Origin: JBJMHZ01 sp045807125 | GTDB lineage: Bacteria > Actinomycetota > Actinomycetes > JAWWOL01 | NCBI GenBank assembly: GCA_045807125.1 | Contig: JBJMHZ010000024.1 | Coordinates: 1-32,074 of the forward strand | Reading direction: 5' to 3' | DNA: 32,074 bases | In this document: positions 8,137-15,844 of the stretch, piece after piece | Layout of the letters: each line of letters starts with the position of its first letter | Position numbering within the stretch: the stretch's first letter is position 1 | Notes under the pieces: generated by a model | The model's input: the letters and a program-made list of their open reading frames with translations, nothing else | What the model was told of the DNA's origin: nothing | Databases searched by the model: none | Program-made: the position numbers and the translations under genes

Positions 8137-9588
8137 ATGAACAAGGTCGCGCGGTCGCCCAGAGCCTGCATCGTCCGGCTGCGAGACTCATCAGGCGCGG
8201 TCGTGGGGGCGGGCTGGCTCGCCGACGAGAGTCATGTCGTCACGTGCGCGCACGTCGTGGCCCAGGCGCTCGGAATCCCACCGGGCACGGCCGATGCCCC
8301 CGCAGGCACGTTGACCCTCGACTTCCCTCTCGTCCAACCCGCGAGGCAGCTGCAAGCCACCGTGCAGGCGTGGTCCGGAATCGACGAGGCGGGCGACCGG
8401 CCGTCCGATGTCGCGGTGCTGAAGATCGTGGACGAACTGCCCTCCGGCGCATCGGCGCCCTCGCTGCATGACGTGCGCGAGTACTGGGGCCGCAAGTTCA
8501 GAGCCTTCGGGTTTCCACTCGGATACGACGACGGGCAGTGGGCCTCCGGCTTGCTGATCGACGAGCAGGCCGCCGGTTGGGTGCAGATCGAGGACGTGAA
8601 GTCGACCGGATACTTCGTGGTCCCCGGGTTCAGCGGCACGCCGGTGTGGGATCTGGCGGCCGGTGGCGTGGTCGGGATGGTGGTCGGTGCGGACGCTCGA
8701 CCGGAGGTGCGCGCGGCGTTCATGATTCCGGTGCGACTGCTGGCTCGGGCATGGCCAACCCTGCAGGCGGCGACCGAGGCCGAACCGGCTCGTCAGCCGG
8801 ACACCGGCGAGGTGGTGGCCCTCATCGACACCCCCATGGTGCCGGATTTCGCCCAGATGCCGGCCGAGCGCTTCGATGAGCTCTTCACGGACTGGTTGCT
8901 CTTCGTGGTCGACCAGTTCTTCCACAAGGTGCAGATCATCATCGACAAGGGAAGCGCGGATGGCGTCTCGGCCGGTGACTACTTCGCACTGATCGGGCAG
9001 CACGACCTGATCGCCAATGCGCAAGGAGACGTCATAGGCAGCGTCATCAAGGAAGGCTCGTTGATCAGGGCCGTGGACGTGCAGGAGGGCATCAGCGTCT
9101 GCCAGCTCACCGACTGGCTGTACAAGCTCTACTTCGACCACATCGGCGAGGTGGCGGAGAGCCTCGCCGACTCCGAGGGAAATCTCGATCTGGAGCAGCT
9201 GTCGGCGAGCGCGGCGCTCTACTGGCCCGTGCAGAAGGGGGCGAGCGTGATGCGGATCTCCCCCGCCGAGAAGGTCGGGCGGGACGAGGTCGCGGAGCTT
9301 TACGGTCGGACGCTCGATGACACGGTTGCCGACGACGAGCGGCGATTCCTCCACGCCGAGATGGTTCGCAAGGCCAACGCCTTCCTGCTCGAGCATGCAA
9401 CGGGGTACTTCGCGTCAGCCGTCCTGTACCAGCGCGGGTACGCGCAGCTCAAGCTCGGTCAGTACCGCGACGCCATCGATACGTTCGAGCTGTTCCTGCG
9501 TCGCTATCCGTTCAGCCCTTCGGCGGACGGCGCTCGAGAGCTCTCCGAAGAGGCGAGGGACGCCCTGAAGCGCGGGGAGGCGCCGTGA
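8137..9588 (+). CDS. Trypsin-like serine protease with beta-rich middle domain and C-terminal TPR
   Basis: The 483-residue product begins directly with a trypsin-fold domain. The catalytic triad is H39 (VVTCAHVV), D91 (PSDVAVLKI) and S166 (PGFSGTPVWD). No signal peptide is visible, so it is inferred to act in the cytosol. Residues about 255-330 hold a beta-rich segment (VQIIIDKGSADGVSAGDYF ... GSVIKEGSLIRAV) resembling the small 'GSxDGVxxGD' barrels of other multidomain proteins. The end (about 435-475) is a TPR-like pair, ASAVLYQRGYAQLKLGQYRDAIDTFELFL. Standalone trypsins with such appendages beside Trypco1 have been proposed as activators in bacterial conflict or programmed-response systems. 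Its stop overlaps the next start by 4 bp, so the genes are translationally coupled. Confidence 0.88.
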   Translation: MNKVARSPRACIVRLRDSSGAVVGAGWLADESHVVTCAHVVAQALGIPPGTADAPAGTLTLDFPLVQPARQLQATVQAWSGIDEAGDRPSDVAVLKIVDELPSGASAPSLHDVREYWGRKFRAFGFPLGYDDGQWASGLLIDEQAAGWVQIEDVKSTGYFVVPGFSGTPVWDLAAGGVVGMVVGADARPEVRAAFMIPVRLLARAWPTLQAATEAEPARQPDTGEVVALIDTPMVPDFAQMPAERFDELFTDWLLFVVDQFFHKVQIIIDKGSADGVSAGDYFALIGQHDLIANAQGDVIGSVIKEGSLIRAVDVQEGISVCQLTDWLYKLYFDHIGEVAESLADSEGNLDLEQLSASAALYWPVQKGASVMRISPAEKVGRDEVAELYGRTLDDTVADDERRFLHAEMVRKANAFLLEHATGYFASAVLYQRGYAQLKLGQYRDAIDTFELFLRRYPFSPSADGARELSEEARDALKRGEAP

Positions 9589-10334
9589 GCATCGGTGCGG
9601 TCATCGAGCGCATGGTCCGGCTGGGCGACGAGCTGCCGGCCGACGACGCCAGGCGGCACTTCCACGTCCCCTACCTGCGGACCACGAAGGCGGTCGCCGA
9701 CGCGCTGCGCCGCGGCCACTTCATAGACACCGCATGGGTGGAGGACTGGGACGTCGTCTTCGCCGATCTCTACCTGGACGCGCTGGAGGCTGCGCTGGCC
9801 GGCGACCGGCCGGCCCGGCCGTGGGCGGTGGCCTTCGACGCGGCCGCGGAGCCGGGGAGCCGGCGCCTGCCGCCGCTGCGCCAGGTGCTGCTCGGCATGA
9901 ACGCGCACATCAACTACGACCTCCCGCAGGCGCTGGTGGCGGTCATCCCATCCGCGGACTTCGACGACCCCGAGCGGGTGGCGCTGCGCGAACGGGATCA
10001 CCTGCGCATCGACGAGGTGCTCGCCTCCCGCGTCTCGGCGGAGGACGAGGCGCTCGGCGGCAACCGGTCGCTGCTCGACCGGGTGCTCACCCCGGCCAAC
10101 CGGATCGCCACCAAGCGCTTCCTCGTCGAGTCGCGGGCGAAAGTGTGGCGCAATGCCCGCCGCCTCGATCTCGCCCGGCGCACGGGGCCGGAGGCGTACG
10201 CGACCCAGCTGGCCGAGCTCGAGGAGCTGAGCGCGCGCCGGGTCGCCGATCTCGTCGAGCCCGGCCAGGTGCTGCTGAAGCTCGCCAGGCGCGGCTTCGG
10301 CGTCGAGCTGAGCGATGGTGCGCCGCTCCGTTGA
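9585..10334 (+). CDS. DUF5995 family protein
   Basis: The 249-residue product carries the DUF5995 hallmark LLGMNAHINYDLPQAL (about 103-118), a helical His/Asn motif, preceded by DWDVVFADLYLDAL and followed by a long charged helical half (DRVLTPANRIATKRFLVESRAKVWRNARRL). It has no membrane segments. The conserved N-x-H-I-N-x-D cluster suggests metal or ligand binding, but no function is known for the family. The GTG start overlaps the protease stop (GTGA) and has GGAGG 4 nt before it, so it is expressed with the protease. Whether it belongs functionally to the Trypco1/protease pair or is only co-transcribed cannot be decided from one locus. Confidence 0.85.
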   Translation: MSIGAVIERMVRLGDELPADDARRHFHVPYLRTTKAVADALRRGHFIDTAWVEDWDVVFADLYLDALEAALAGDRPARPWAVAFDAAAEPGSRRLPPLRQVLLGMNAHINYDLPQALVAVIPSADFDDPERVALRERDHLRIDEVLASRVSAEDEALGGNRSLLDRVLTPANRIATKRFLVESRAKVWRNARRLDLARRTGPEAYATQLAELEELSARRVADLVEPGQVLLKLARRGFGVELSDGAPLR

Positions 10335-10357
10335 CCACGAGCGCCGCCCGGTAGAAC
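10331..10357 (+). promoter_or_regulatory. Weak candidate promoter for the GH3 gene
   Basis: TTGACC (10331-10336) and TAGAAC (10352-10357) are separated by 15 nt. The -35 half overlaps the stop codon of the DUF5995 gene. The spacing is short and the -10 is imperfect, so this is only a candidate. Confidence 0.3.
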
Positions 10358-10391
10358 ACTGCGCAGACGCACGACCTATCGGGGAGGTCGC

Positions 10392-12248
10392 ATGTCCCGC
10401 GCCCGCAGCCGGCTGCTCGCAGCCGGCGTCGCCCTGCTCGCCGCCGCCGCGCTCGCGCCGCTGAGCCCGCCGCACCACGAGGCGAGCGCGGCCGTACCGA
10501 TCTACCAGGACCCGACGCAGCCGGTGGCCGCGCGGGTCAGCGACCTGCTCTCCCGGATGACGCTCGACGAGAAGATCGGCCAGATGACGCAGGTCGATCG
10601 CCAGTACCTCACGACGCAGCAGGACATCGTGACCTACAACCTCGGGTCGCTGCTGTCCGGCGGCGGCTCCGCGCCGGCGACCAACACGGCGGCGTCCTGG
10701 GCCGACATGTACGACAGCTTCCAGCGGACCGCGATGACCAACCGGCTCGGCATCCCGATCATCTACGGGATCGACGCCGTGCACGGGCACAACAACGTGT
10801 ACGGCGCGACGATCTTCCCGCACAATATTGGCCTCGGCGCGACGCGGGATCCCGCGCTCGTGCAGCAGATCGGTCAAGCGGTGGCCGAGGAAGTCGCCGG
10901 CACCGGCATCGACTGGACGTTCGCGCCGTGCCTGTGCGTCGCGCGCAACGAGCGGTGGGGCCGCACGTACGAGAGCTTCGGCGAGGACCCGTCGATCGCG
11001 AAGTCGATGACGACCATCATCACCGGCTTCCAGGGCACGACGCTCGGCGGCACCGGCTCGTCGATCCTCGCGACCGCCAAGCACTACGTGGGCGACGGTG
11101 GCACGACCGGCGGCGTCAACGAGGGCAACACCCAGCTCTCCGAGGCCGACCTGCGCGCGATCCACCTCGCGCCGTACGTCGACGCCGTGCAGAAGGGCGT
11201 CGGCTCGGTGATGATCAGCTACTCCAGCTGGAACGGCACCAAGATGCACGCGCAGAAGTACCTCATCACCGACGTGCTCAAGGGCGAGCTCGGCTTCAGC
11301 GGCTTCGTCGTCTCGGACTGGGCCGGCATCAACCAGATCGACGGCCAGAGCGGCTTCACGGCGAGCGAGGTGGCGACCGCCGTCAACGCCGGCATCGACA
11401 TGGTGATGGTGCCGGACAACTACAAGACGTTCGAGAGCTACCTCAAGACCGACGTGCAGAACGGCACCGTGCCGCAGTCGCGCATCGACGACGCGGTGAG
11501 CCGCATCCTCACCAAGAAGTTCCAGCTCGGCCTGTTCGAGCGCCCGTACACCGATCGCAGCTACACCGCGACGGTCGGCTCGGCCGCGCACCGGTCGCTC
11601 GCGCGCCAGGCGGTGCGCGAGTCGCTCGTCCTGCTCAAGAACGACCAAGCCATCCTGCCGCTGCCCAAGTCCGGCAAGAAGATCCTCGTCGCGGGCAAGA
11701 ACGCCAACGACATCGGCAACCAGAGCGGCGGTTGGACGATCAGCTGGCAGGGCTCGAGCGGCAGCATCACGCCCGGCACGACGATCCTGCAGGGCATCCG
11801 GTCAGCGGTCGCGCCTGGCACGGTCGTCGACTACGACTCGGCGGGCCGCAACGCGAAGGGTCACGACGTCGCGATCGCCGTGCTGGGCGAGAAGCCGTAC
11901 GCCGAGGGACAGGGCGACCGCCCGTCGCCCGATGCGATGGGCCTCGACCGCACCGATCTGACGACGCTGTCCAACCTCAAGCGCGCCGGCATCCCGACCG
12001 TCGTCGTGCTCGTGTCTGGGCGGCCGCTCGTGGTGACCGACCAGCTGCCGGACTGGCGGGCGCTCGTCGCGGCGTGGCTGCCGGGCACCGAGGGCGCGGG
12101 CGTGGCCGACGTGCTGTTCGGCGACTACAAGCCGACGGGCAAGCTCGGGTTCTCCTGGCCGCGCGCGGCGACGCAGATCCCGATCAACGTGGGCGATGCG
12201 ACGTACGACCCGCTGTACGCCTTCGGGTACGGGCTCACCTACCCCTGA
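10392..12248 (+). CDS. Secreted glycoside hydrolase family 3 beta-glucosidase / exo-beta-glucanase
   Basis: The 618-residue product has a Sec signal peptide (RSRLLAAGVALLAAAALAPL, cut near SAA at about 34). The GH3 N-terminal TIM-barrel domain follows: PIIYGIDAVHGHNNVYGAT, ERWGRTYESFGEDP, the AKHYVGDGGT motif, and the nucleophile Asp in VVSDWAGI (about D309). The GH3 C-terminal alpha/beta sandwich starts near 410 (SLVLLKNDQAILPLP) and has E in GEKPYAEGQGD (about E505), the position of the acid/base in barley ExoI-type enzymes. It ends with FGYGLTY, typical of the family. This ExoP/ExoI-like subgroup hydrolyses beta-1,3/1,4-glucans or cello-oligosaccharides outside the cell. GGGGAGG precedes the ATG. 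No transporter or regulator for sugars is adjacent. Confidence 0.92.
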   Translation: MSRARSRLLAAGVALLAAAALAPLSPPHHEASAAVPIYQDPTQPVAARVSDLLSRMTLDEKIGQMTQVDRQYLTTQQDIVTYNLGSLLSGGGSAPATNTAASWADMYDSFQRTAMTNRLGIPIIYGIDAVHGHNNVYGATIFPHNIGLGATRDPALVQQIGQAVAEEVAGTGIDWTFAPCLCVARNERWGRTYESFGEDPSIAKSMTTIITGFQGTTLGGTGSSILATAKHYVGDGGTTGGVNEGNTQLSEADLRAIHLAPYVDAVQKGVGSVMISYSSWNGTKMHAQKYLITDVLKGELGFSGFVVSDWAGINQIDGQSGFTASEVATAVNAGIDMVMVPDNYKTFESYLKTDVQNGTVPQSRIDDAVSRILTKKFQLGLFERPYTDRSYTATVGSAAHRSLARQAVRESLVLLKNDQAILPLPKSGKKILVAGKNANDIGNQSGGWTISWQGSSGSITPGTTILQGIRSAVAPGTVVDYDSAGRNAKGHDVAIAVLGEKPYAEGQGDRPSPDAMGLDRTDLTTLSNLKRAGIPTVVVLVSGRPLVVTDQLPDWRALVAAWLPGTEGAGVADVLFGDYKPTGKLGFSWPRAATQIPINVGDATYDPLYAFGYGLTYP

Positions 12249-12270
12249 CCGGCGGGCGGGCGGGTGGCTC

Positions 12271-13281
12271 CTAGGCTCGGCCGCCGCGCCGATGCCTGGC
12301 CGAGGCCGGCTTGGCGTGCTTGCCCTGCCTGGCGGCGGCGGCGTGCTTGCGGTGCCCGCCCTGCTTGGCATGGACGTGCCTGGCCTGCGTGGCTGTCGCG
12401 GCGTGGTGAGCGGTCCGGTGCGCGGCGTGCTGAGCGTGACGGGCCGCCGGCCGGGTGCCGTGCAGCGTCGTGCTCCACCGGGCCAGCAGCCGGGCGAGCG
12501 GGCGGTGACCGCTCCGCTTGCCGTGCGTCGCACGGTGCGCCGGCGCCGACCGGTGCGCCTGCGGGTGGCCGGTCGCCCGCTCGAGGGTGACCGGGTGCGC
12601 CGGATGGGCGGGGTGGGCCGGATGGGCGGGGTGCACCGGATGCGGGCGGAGGCCCTGGACCACGCGCGGGATCGGGATCTGGACCTGGTGGGCGAAGCGG
12701 GGGAGCAGGTCGCCCACGGCGGCGGGCGGCCAGGGGCGGCCGGCCCACGGGGGACGGCCCGGGTGCCCATGCTGGCCGAGGGTCGGCTGGCCGGGGACGA
12801 CCGGCGGGACCACCGGTGGCAGCACGACGGGCGGGGGCACGACCGGCGGGGTCGACGGCCCGGGCGCCGGGTGCGACGCGGGTGGCAGCGCCGGCGGCAG
12901 GGGCGCGCCAGGCTGCGCAGGTGGTGCGGGAGGCGCAGGAGGCGCGGTCGCGCCGGTGGGCGGCACCCGCACGGGGGCGGCGCCGGACCGCGGGCCCGGT
13001 CCGCCGCCAGCTCCGGCCGGCGGCTGCGCCGCGTGGGCGGGGTGGGCAGGATGGGCGAGGTGGGCCGGGTGGGCCGGCACGGTCACGATCACGCCGGGCA
13101 GCGGGTGGTCGAGGGGGCCCAGCCCGTACGGGACGCCGAGGTCGAGCGCGGCACTGCCGGCACCGATGACGGCCAGCGTGCCACCGGCGGCGAGCACGGC
13201 CAGCCCGCCGACGAGGCCACCGGCCCGCACGTGGGTGGCCAGCACCGATGGGCGCCCGCCCTCCCCGGCGTGCTTGGCCAT
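12271..13281 (-). CDS. Membrane-anchored His/Pro/Ala-rich low-complexity protein
   Basis: The 336-residue product has one hydrophobic N-terminal segment (about 20-50: AGGLVGGLAVLAAGGTLAVIGAG) that could be a signal anchor. The rest is low complexity: an AHPAHLAHPAHPAH run (about 70-85), a long PPAPPAPPAQ / TPPVVPPPVV stretch, a second HPVHPAHPAHPAH run, and a basic His/Ala/Arg/Lys tail ending KHAKPASARHRRGGRA. I match no family. ATG 13281 has GGAGG 8 nt upstream; the frame stays open to 13590 but the upstream part looks like leader. The codons keep G/C third positions throughout. His-dense runs could bind metal or cell wall; this is inference. It is convergent with the GH3 gene, 22 bp apart. 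Confidence 0.7.
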   Translation of the reverse strand: MAKHAGEGGRPSVLATHVRAGGLVGGLAVLAAGGTLAVIGAGSAALDLGVPYGLGPLDHPLPGVIVTVPAHPAHLAHPAHPAHAAQPPAGAGGGPGPRSGAAPVRVPPTGATAPPAPPAPPAQPGAPLPPALPPASHPAPGPSTPPVVPPPVVLPPVVPPVVPGQPTLGQHGHPGRPPWAGRPWPPAAVGDLLPRFAHQVQIPIPRVVQGLRPHPVHPAHPAHPAHPAHPVTLERATGHPQAHRSAPAHRATHGKRSGHRPLARLLARWSTTLHGTRPAARHAQHAAHRTAHHAATATQARHVHAKQGGHRKHAAAARQGKHAKPASARHRRGGRA

Positions 13282-13313
13282 CCGTCTCGCCTCCAGTGGT
13301 CCCCGGACCCGTT

Positions 13314-13342
13314 CGGAGGTCCCCTCCGACGTCCCTTCGGAG
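13314..13342 (-). promoter_or_regulatory. Mutually exclusive hairpins in the leader of the His/Pro-rich gene
   Basis: Three related 6-nt arms lie 33-61 nt before the ATG. Bases 13337-13342 can pair with 13324-13329 (CTCCGA/TCGGAG), or 13323-13328 can pair with 13314-13319 (CGGAGG/CCTCCG). The middle arm is shared, so only one stem can form at a time. This is the geometry of a simple attenuator or RNA switch, but it could also be a repeat-rich protein site. Confidence 0.4.
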
Positions 13343-13549
13343 TAATCGGCACTGCTGCAAACGGACTGTACCCATCCGATCACGCAATGTTGCTGATCTG
13401 AACGGGTGATCCCAGATTTGGTCACCGTCCGCAGTCGCTCGTGAGACGACCCGGCGCCGGCTTGCACCCGCGGGCAGGACGGGAAAGGCTCGACGGTGAC
13501 AGCGCGAGCCACCCGCCGGACCCACCGCGGACCGCCCGAGGAGGACGTC

Positions 13550-15217
13550 ATGCCGCCACGGCCGGGCCGCGACGCGGCGCCCAACCTCACCGACTACGAC
13601 GCCGAGCTGGGCGCCTTCGCACTCGCCGCTCCCGAGCGCTTCAACCCGGTCGTCGACGTCGTCGAGGCGTGGGCCGCCGAGGATCCGGAGGCCGTCGCCC
13701 TGCGCAGCCTCGACGGCGCCGGCGCGCAGGTCGCGGCGCACTCGGCCGCGCGGCTGGCCGACGAGGCGCGGCGCGCGGCGGCGGCCCTTGCCACGATGGG
13801 CATCGGCAAGGGCGACCGCGCCTTCGTGATGCTGCCCCGCGTGCCGGCGTGGTACGTCGCCGTCCTCGGCCTGATCCGCCTCGGCGCGGTGCCGATGCCC
13901 GGGCCCAACCTGCTGACGCCGCGCGACATCGCCTACCGCATCCAGCGGGCCGACGCGGTCGCCGTGATCACCGACGGCCAGGGCGCCGCCAAGCTCGCCG
14001 AGGTGACCGGCGACCTGCCGACCGTGCGGCACCGGGTCTGCTGGACGGCTGGCGGAGCGGCACCGGCCGGCTGGCGCTCGCTCGACGAGCTGGTGGCGAG
14101 CCACGACGGCAGCGGGCTCGACCAGGCGCCGACGGCGGCCGACGACCCGATGCTCATCTACTTCACGAGCGGCACCGTCGCCTACCCGAAGATGGTGCTG
14201 CACACCCAGGCGTCGTACGGGCTCGGCCACGTGGTGACCGCGCGGTACTGGCACGACCTGCGGTCAGGGGACGTCCACTGGACCGTCTCGGACACCGGCT
14301 GGGCCAAGGCTGCGTGGGGGAAGCTCTTCGGCCAGTGGCACCAGCGGGCCACGGTCGTGCAGATGGACATGGGGCGGCCGAGCGCCGACCTCGTCCTGCG
14401 CACGCTGGCCGAGCAGCAGGTCACGTCGTTCTGCGCGCCGCCGACCCTCTACCGGCAGCTCGTCCTCGCCGACCTCCGCGGGTACGACCTGTCGGCCCTG
14501 CGGCACTGCACGAGCGCCGGCGAGCCGCTCAACCCGGAGGTCATCCGGGTCTGGCGGGAGGGCACCGGCCTCACCGTGCACGACGGGTACGGCCAGACCG
14601 AGACGGTCAACATCGTCGCCAACTACCGGTCGGTGCCGGTGCGGCCCGGCTCGATGGGCCGCTCGGCGCCGGGCTGGCAGGTCGACATCGTGGACGACGA
14701 CGGTGCGCCGGTCCCCACCGGCACGGTCGGCAACATCGCGGTGCGGGTCGCGGAGCAGCGGCCGCTCGGGCTGTTCGCCGGCTACTACCGCGACGAGGAG
14801 GCGACCCGCGACGCGTTCCGGGCGGGCTGGTACTTCACCGGCGACAAGGCGAGCAAGGACGAGGACGGCTACCTGTGGTTCGAGGGGCGCTCCGACGACG
14901 TCATCACCAGTGCGGCCTACCGGATCGGGCCGTTCGAGGTCGAGAGCGCGCTCGTCGAGCACCCCGCTGTCGCCGAGGCGGCCGTCGTCGGGCGGGACGA
15001 CCCGCAGCGCACGCAGGTCGTCGTCGCCTTCTGCGTCCTGGCGCCCGGGCGCAGTGGCTCGGCCGAGCTGACCAGCGAGCTGCAGGACCACGTCAAGCGG
15101 GTGACCGCGCCGTACAAGTACCCGCGCGAGATCCACTACGTCGAGGAGCTGCCGAAAACGGTCAGTGGCAAGATCCGCCGGACCGAGCTGCGCGAGCAGT
15201 TGCGCGGGCAGGGCTGA
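13550..15217 (+). CDS. Acyl-CoA synthetase (AMP-forming, ACSM-like)
   Basis: The 555-residue product is an ANL-superfamily adenylating enzyme: fatty acid or aromatic acid + ATP + CoA give acyl-CoA + AMP + PPi. Motifs in order: the phosphate loop YFTSGTVAYPK (about 204), GYGQTET (about 346), YFTGDKASKDEDGYLWFEGRSDDVI with the ribose-binding Asp and hinge Arg, and PKTVSGKIRR with the catalytic Lys (about K541). The overall form, including AWGKLFGQWHQRATVVQ, is that of medium-chain ACSM-type enzymes. The phosphate loop is unusual: canonical T/S-G after SGT is replaced by V-A. ATG 13550 has GAGGAGG 5 nt upstream; a GTG at 13496 would add a basic tail without a ribosome site. No other lipid genes adjoin it. 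Confidence 0.9.
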   Translation: MPPRPGRDAAPNLTDYDAELGAFALAAPERFNPVVDVVEAWAAEDPEAVALRSLDGAGAQVAAHSAARLADEARRAAAALATMGIGKGDRAFVMLPRVPAWYVAVLGLIRLGAVPMPGPNLLTPRDIAYRIQRADAVAVITDGQGAAKLAEVTGDLPTVRHRVCWTAGGAAPAGWRSLDELVASHDGSGLDQAPTAADDPMLIYFTSGTVAYPKMVLHTQASYGLGHVVTARYWHDLRSGDVHWTVSDTGWAKAAWGKLFGQWHQRATVVQMDMGRPSADLVLRTLAEQQVTSFCAPPTLYRQLVLADLRGYDLSALRHCTSAGEPLNPEVIRVWREGTGLTVHDGYGQTETVNIVANYRSVPVRPGSMGRSAPGWQVDIVDDDGAPVPTGTVGNIAVRVAEQRPLGLFAGYYRDEEATRDAFRAGWYFTGDKASKDEDGYLWFEGRSDDVITSAAYRIGPFEVESALVEHPAVAEAAVVGRDDPQRTQVVVAFCVLAPGRSGSAELTSELQDHVKRVTAPYKYPREIHYVEELPKTVSGKIRRTELREQLRGQG

Positions 15218-15253
15218 GCCCGCACGCGCGCTGAGCGCTCCACCGGGCCGGTC

Positions 15254-15634
15254 TCAGCCGGCGACGACCTGCTGGGCAAGCGGGGCCCGCGGGTCGCTGG
15301 TGCGGTGGGTCGCGGCGAGCTGGGCCAGCTCGTGGTCGCGACCCCCCAGCATCGTGGCGATCATGCGGAAGTCGCCATGCAGCGACCAGAGCGGGTGGCC
15401 GAACGTGGCCGGTCGGTTGCGCTCCACCAGGTAGTGACTGGTCCAGGCGGCGCCGTAGGAGATCAGCGGCCAGGCGGCGAGCCCCCGCGGCCGCCCGCTC
15501 GCGACCAGCCCGGCGGCAGCGGCCGCCCCGGTGAGCGTGCCGGCAAGATGGATCCAGCGGGTGGCCGCCTTGCTGTGCTGGCCGACGTAGTACGGGTAGA
15601 ACTGCTCGAACGACGAGAGCGCGGCGCCCGCCAT
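15254..15634 (-). CDS. Mpo1-like (DUF962) family protein
   Basis: The 126-residue product has the DUF962/Mpo1 pattern: FYPYYVGQHSKAATRWIHLAGT at the start, two hydrophobic segments (about 33-48 and 53-65), SHYLVERNRPATFGHPLWSLHGDFRM, and a charged tail. Yeast Mpo1 (YGL010w) is a membrane dioxygenase in 2-hydroxy fatty-acid breakdown; the conserved histidines (H20, H29, H67, H80, H86 here) are thought to bind iron. The bacterial role is not established. AAGGAGGG lies 8 nt before ATG 15634, which sets the start against a much longer open frame on the same strand. It is convergent with the acyl-CoA synthetase gene, a possible but unproven lipid link. Confidence 0.85.
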   Translation of the reverse strand: MAGAALSSFEQFYPYYVGQHSKAATRWIHLAGTLTGAAAAAGLVASGRPRGLAAWPLISYGAAWTSHYLVERNRPATFGHPLWSLHGDFRMIATMLGGRDHELAQLAATHRTSDPRAPLAQQVVAG

Positions 15635-15737
15635 CGGCCGGCCCTCCTTCGCATCGGCCTCGCACCGGTTGGGGTTCCCTCCCATGGTCGCACCGCGGCC
15701 GCGGACGTTGCCCGCTCCTCCACCGCGGGCGTGGATG

Positions 15738-15753
15738 CCGACCGGTTGGTCGG
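15738..15753. promoter_or_regulatory. Inverted repeat resembling a TetR-family operator
   Basis: CCGACC-GGTT-GGTCGG is a perfect 6+6 inverted repeat in the 210-bp gap between the Mpo1-like gene and the EamA exporter gene. A further GGTCGG-like half and an ACCG half follow directly. TetR-family repressors of exporters often bind such GACCGGT-type dyads. No TetR gene is in the window, so the regulator would be encoded elsewhere. Confidence 0.45.
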
Positions 15754-15844
15754 TCGGTACGAACCGATGCCGACCCGGATGCCGGCCCGGAATTGTCAGT
15801 GACCGGTGGGAGGTTGGGGCAGAGGACCCCGGAAGGAGGCAGTG

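Noticed and set aside
12196..13401. Plus-strand Arg/Gly-rich frame antisense to the His/Pro-rich gene
   Set aside because: The minus-strand frame has a good ribosome site and a hydrophobic N-terminal segment; the plus frame has neither.
13282..13590. N-terminal extension of the His/Pro-rich protein
   Set aside because: The extra residues look like translated leader, and ATG 13281 has a good Shine-Dalgarno sequence and precedes the membrane segment.
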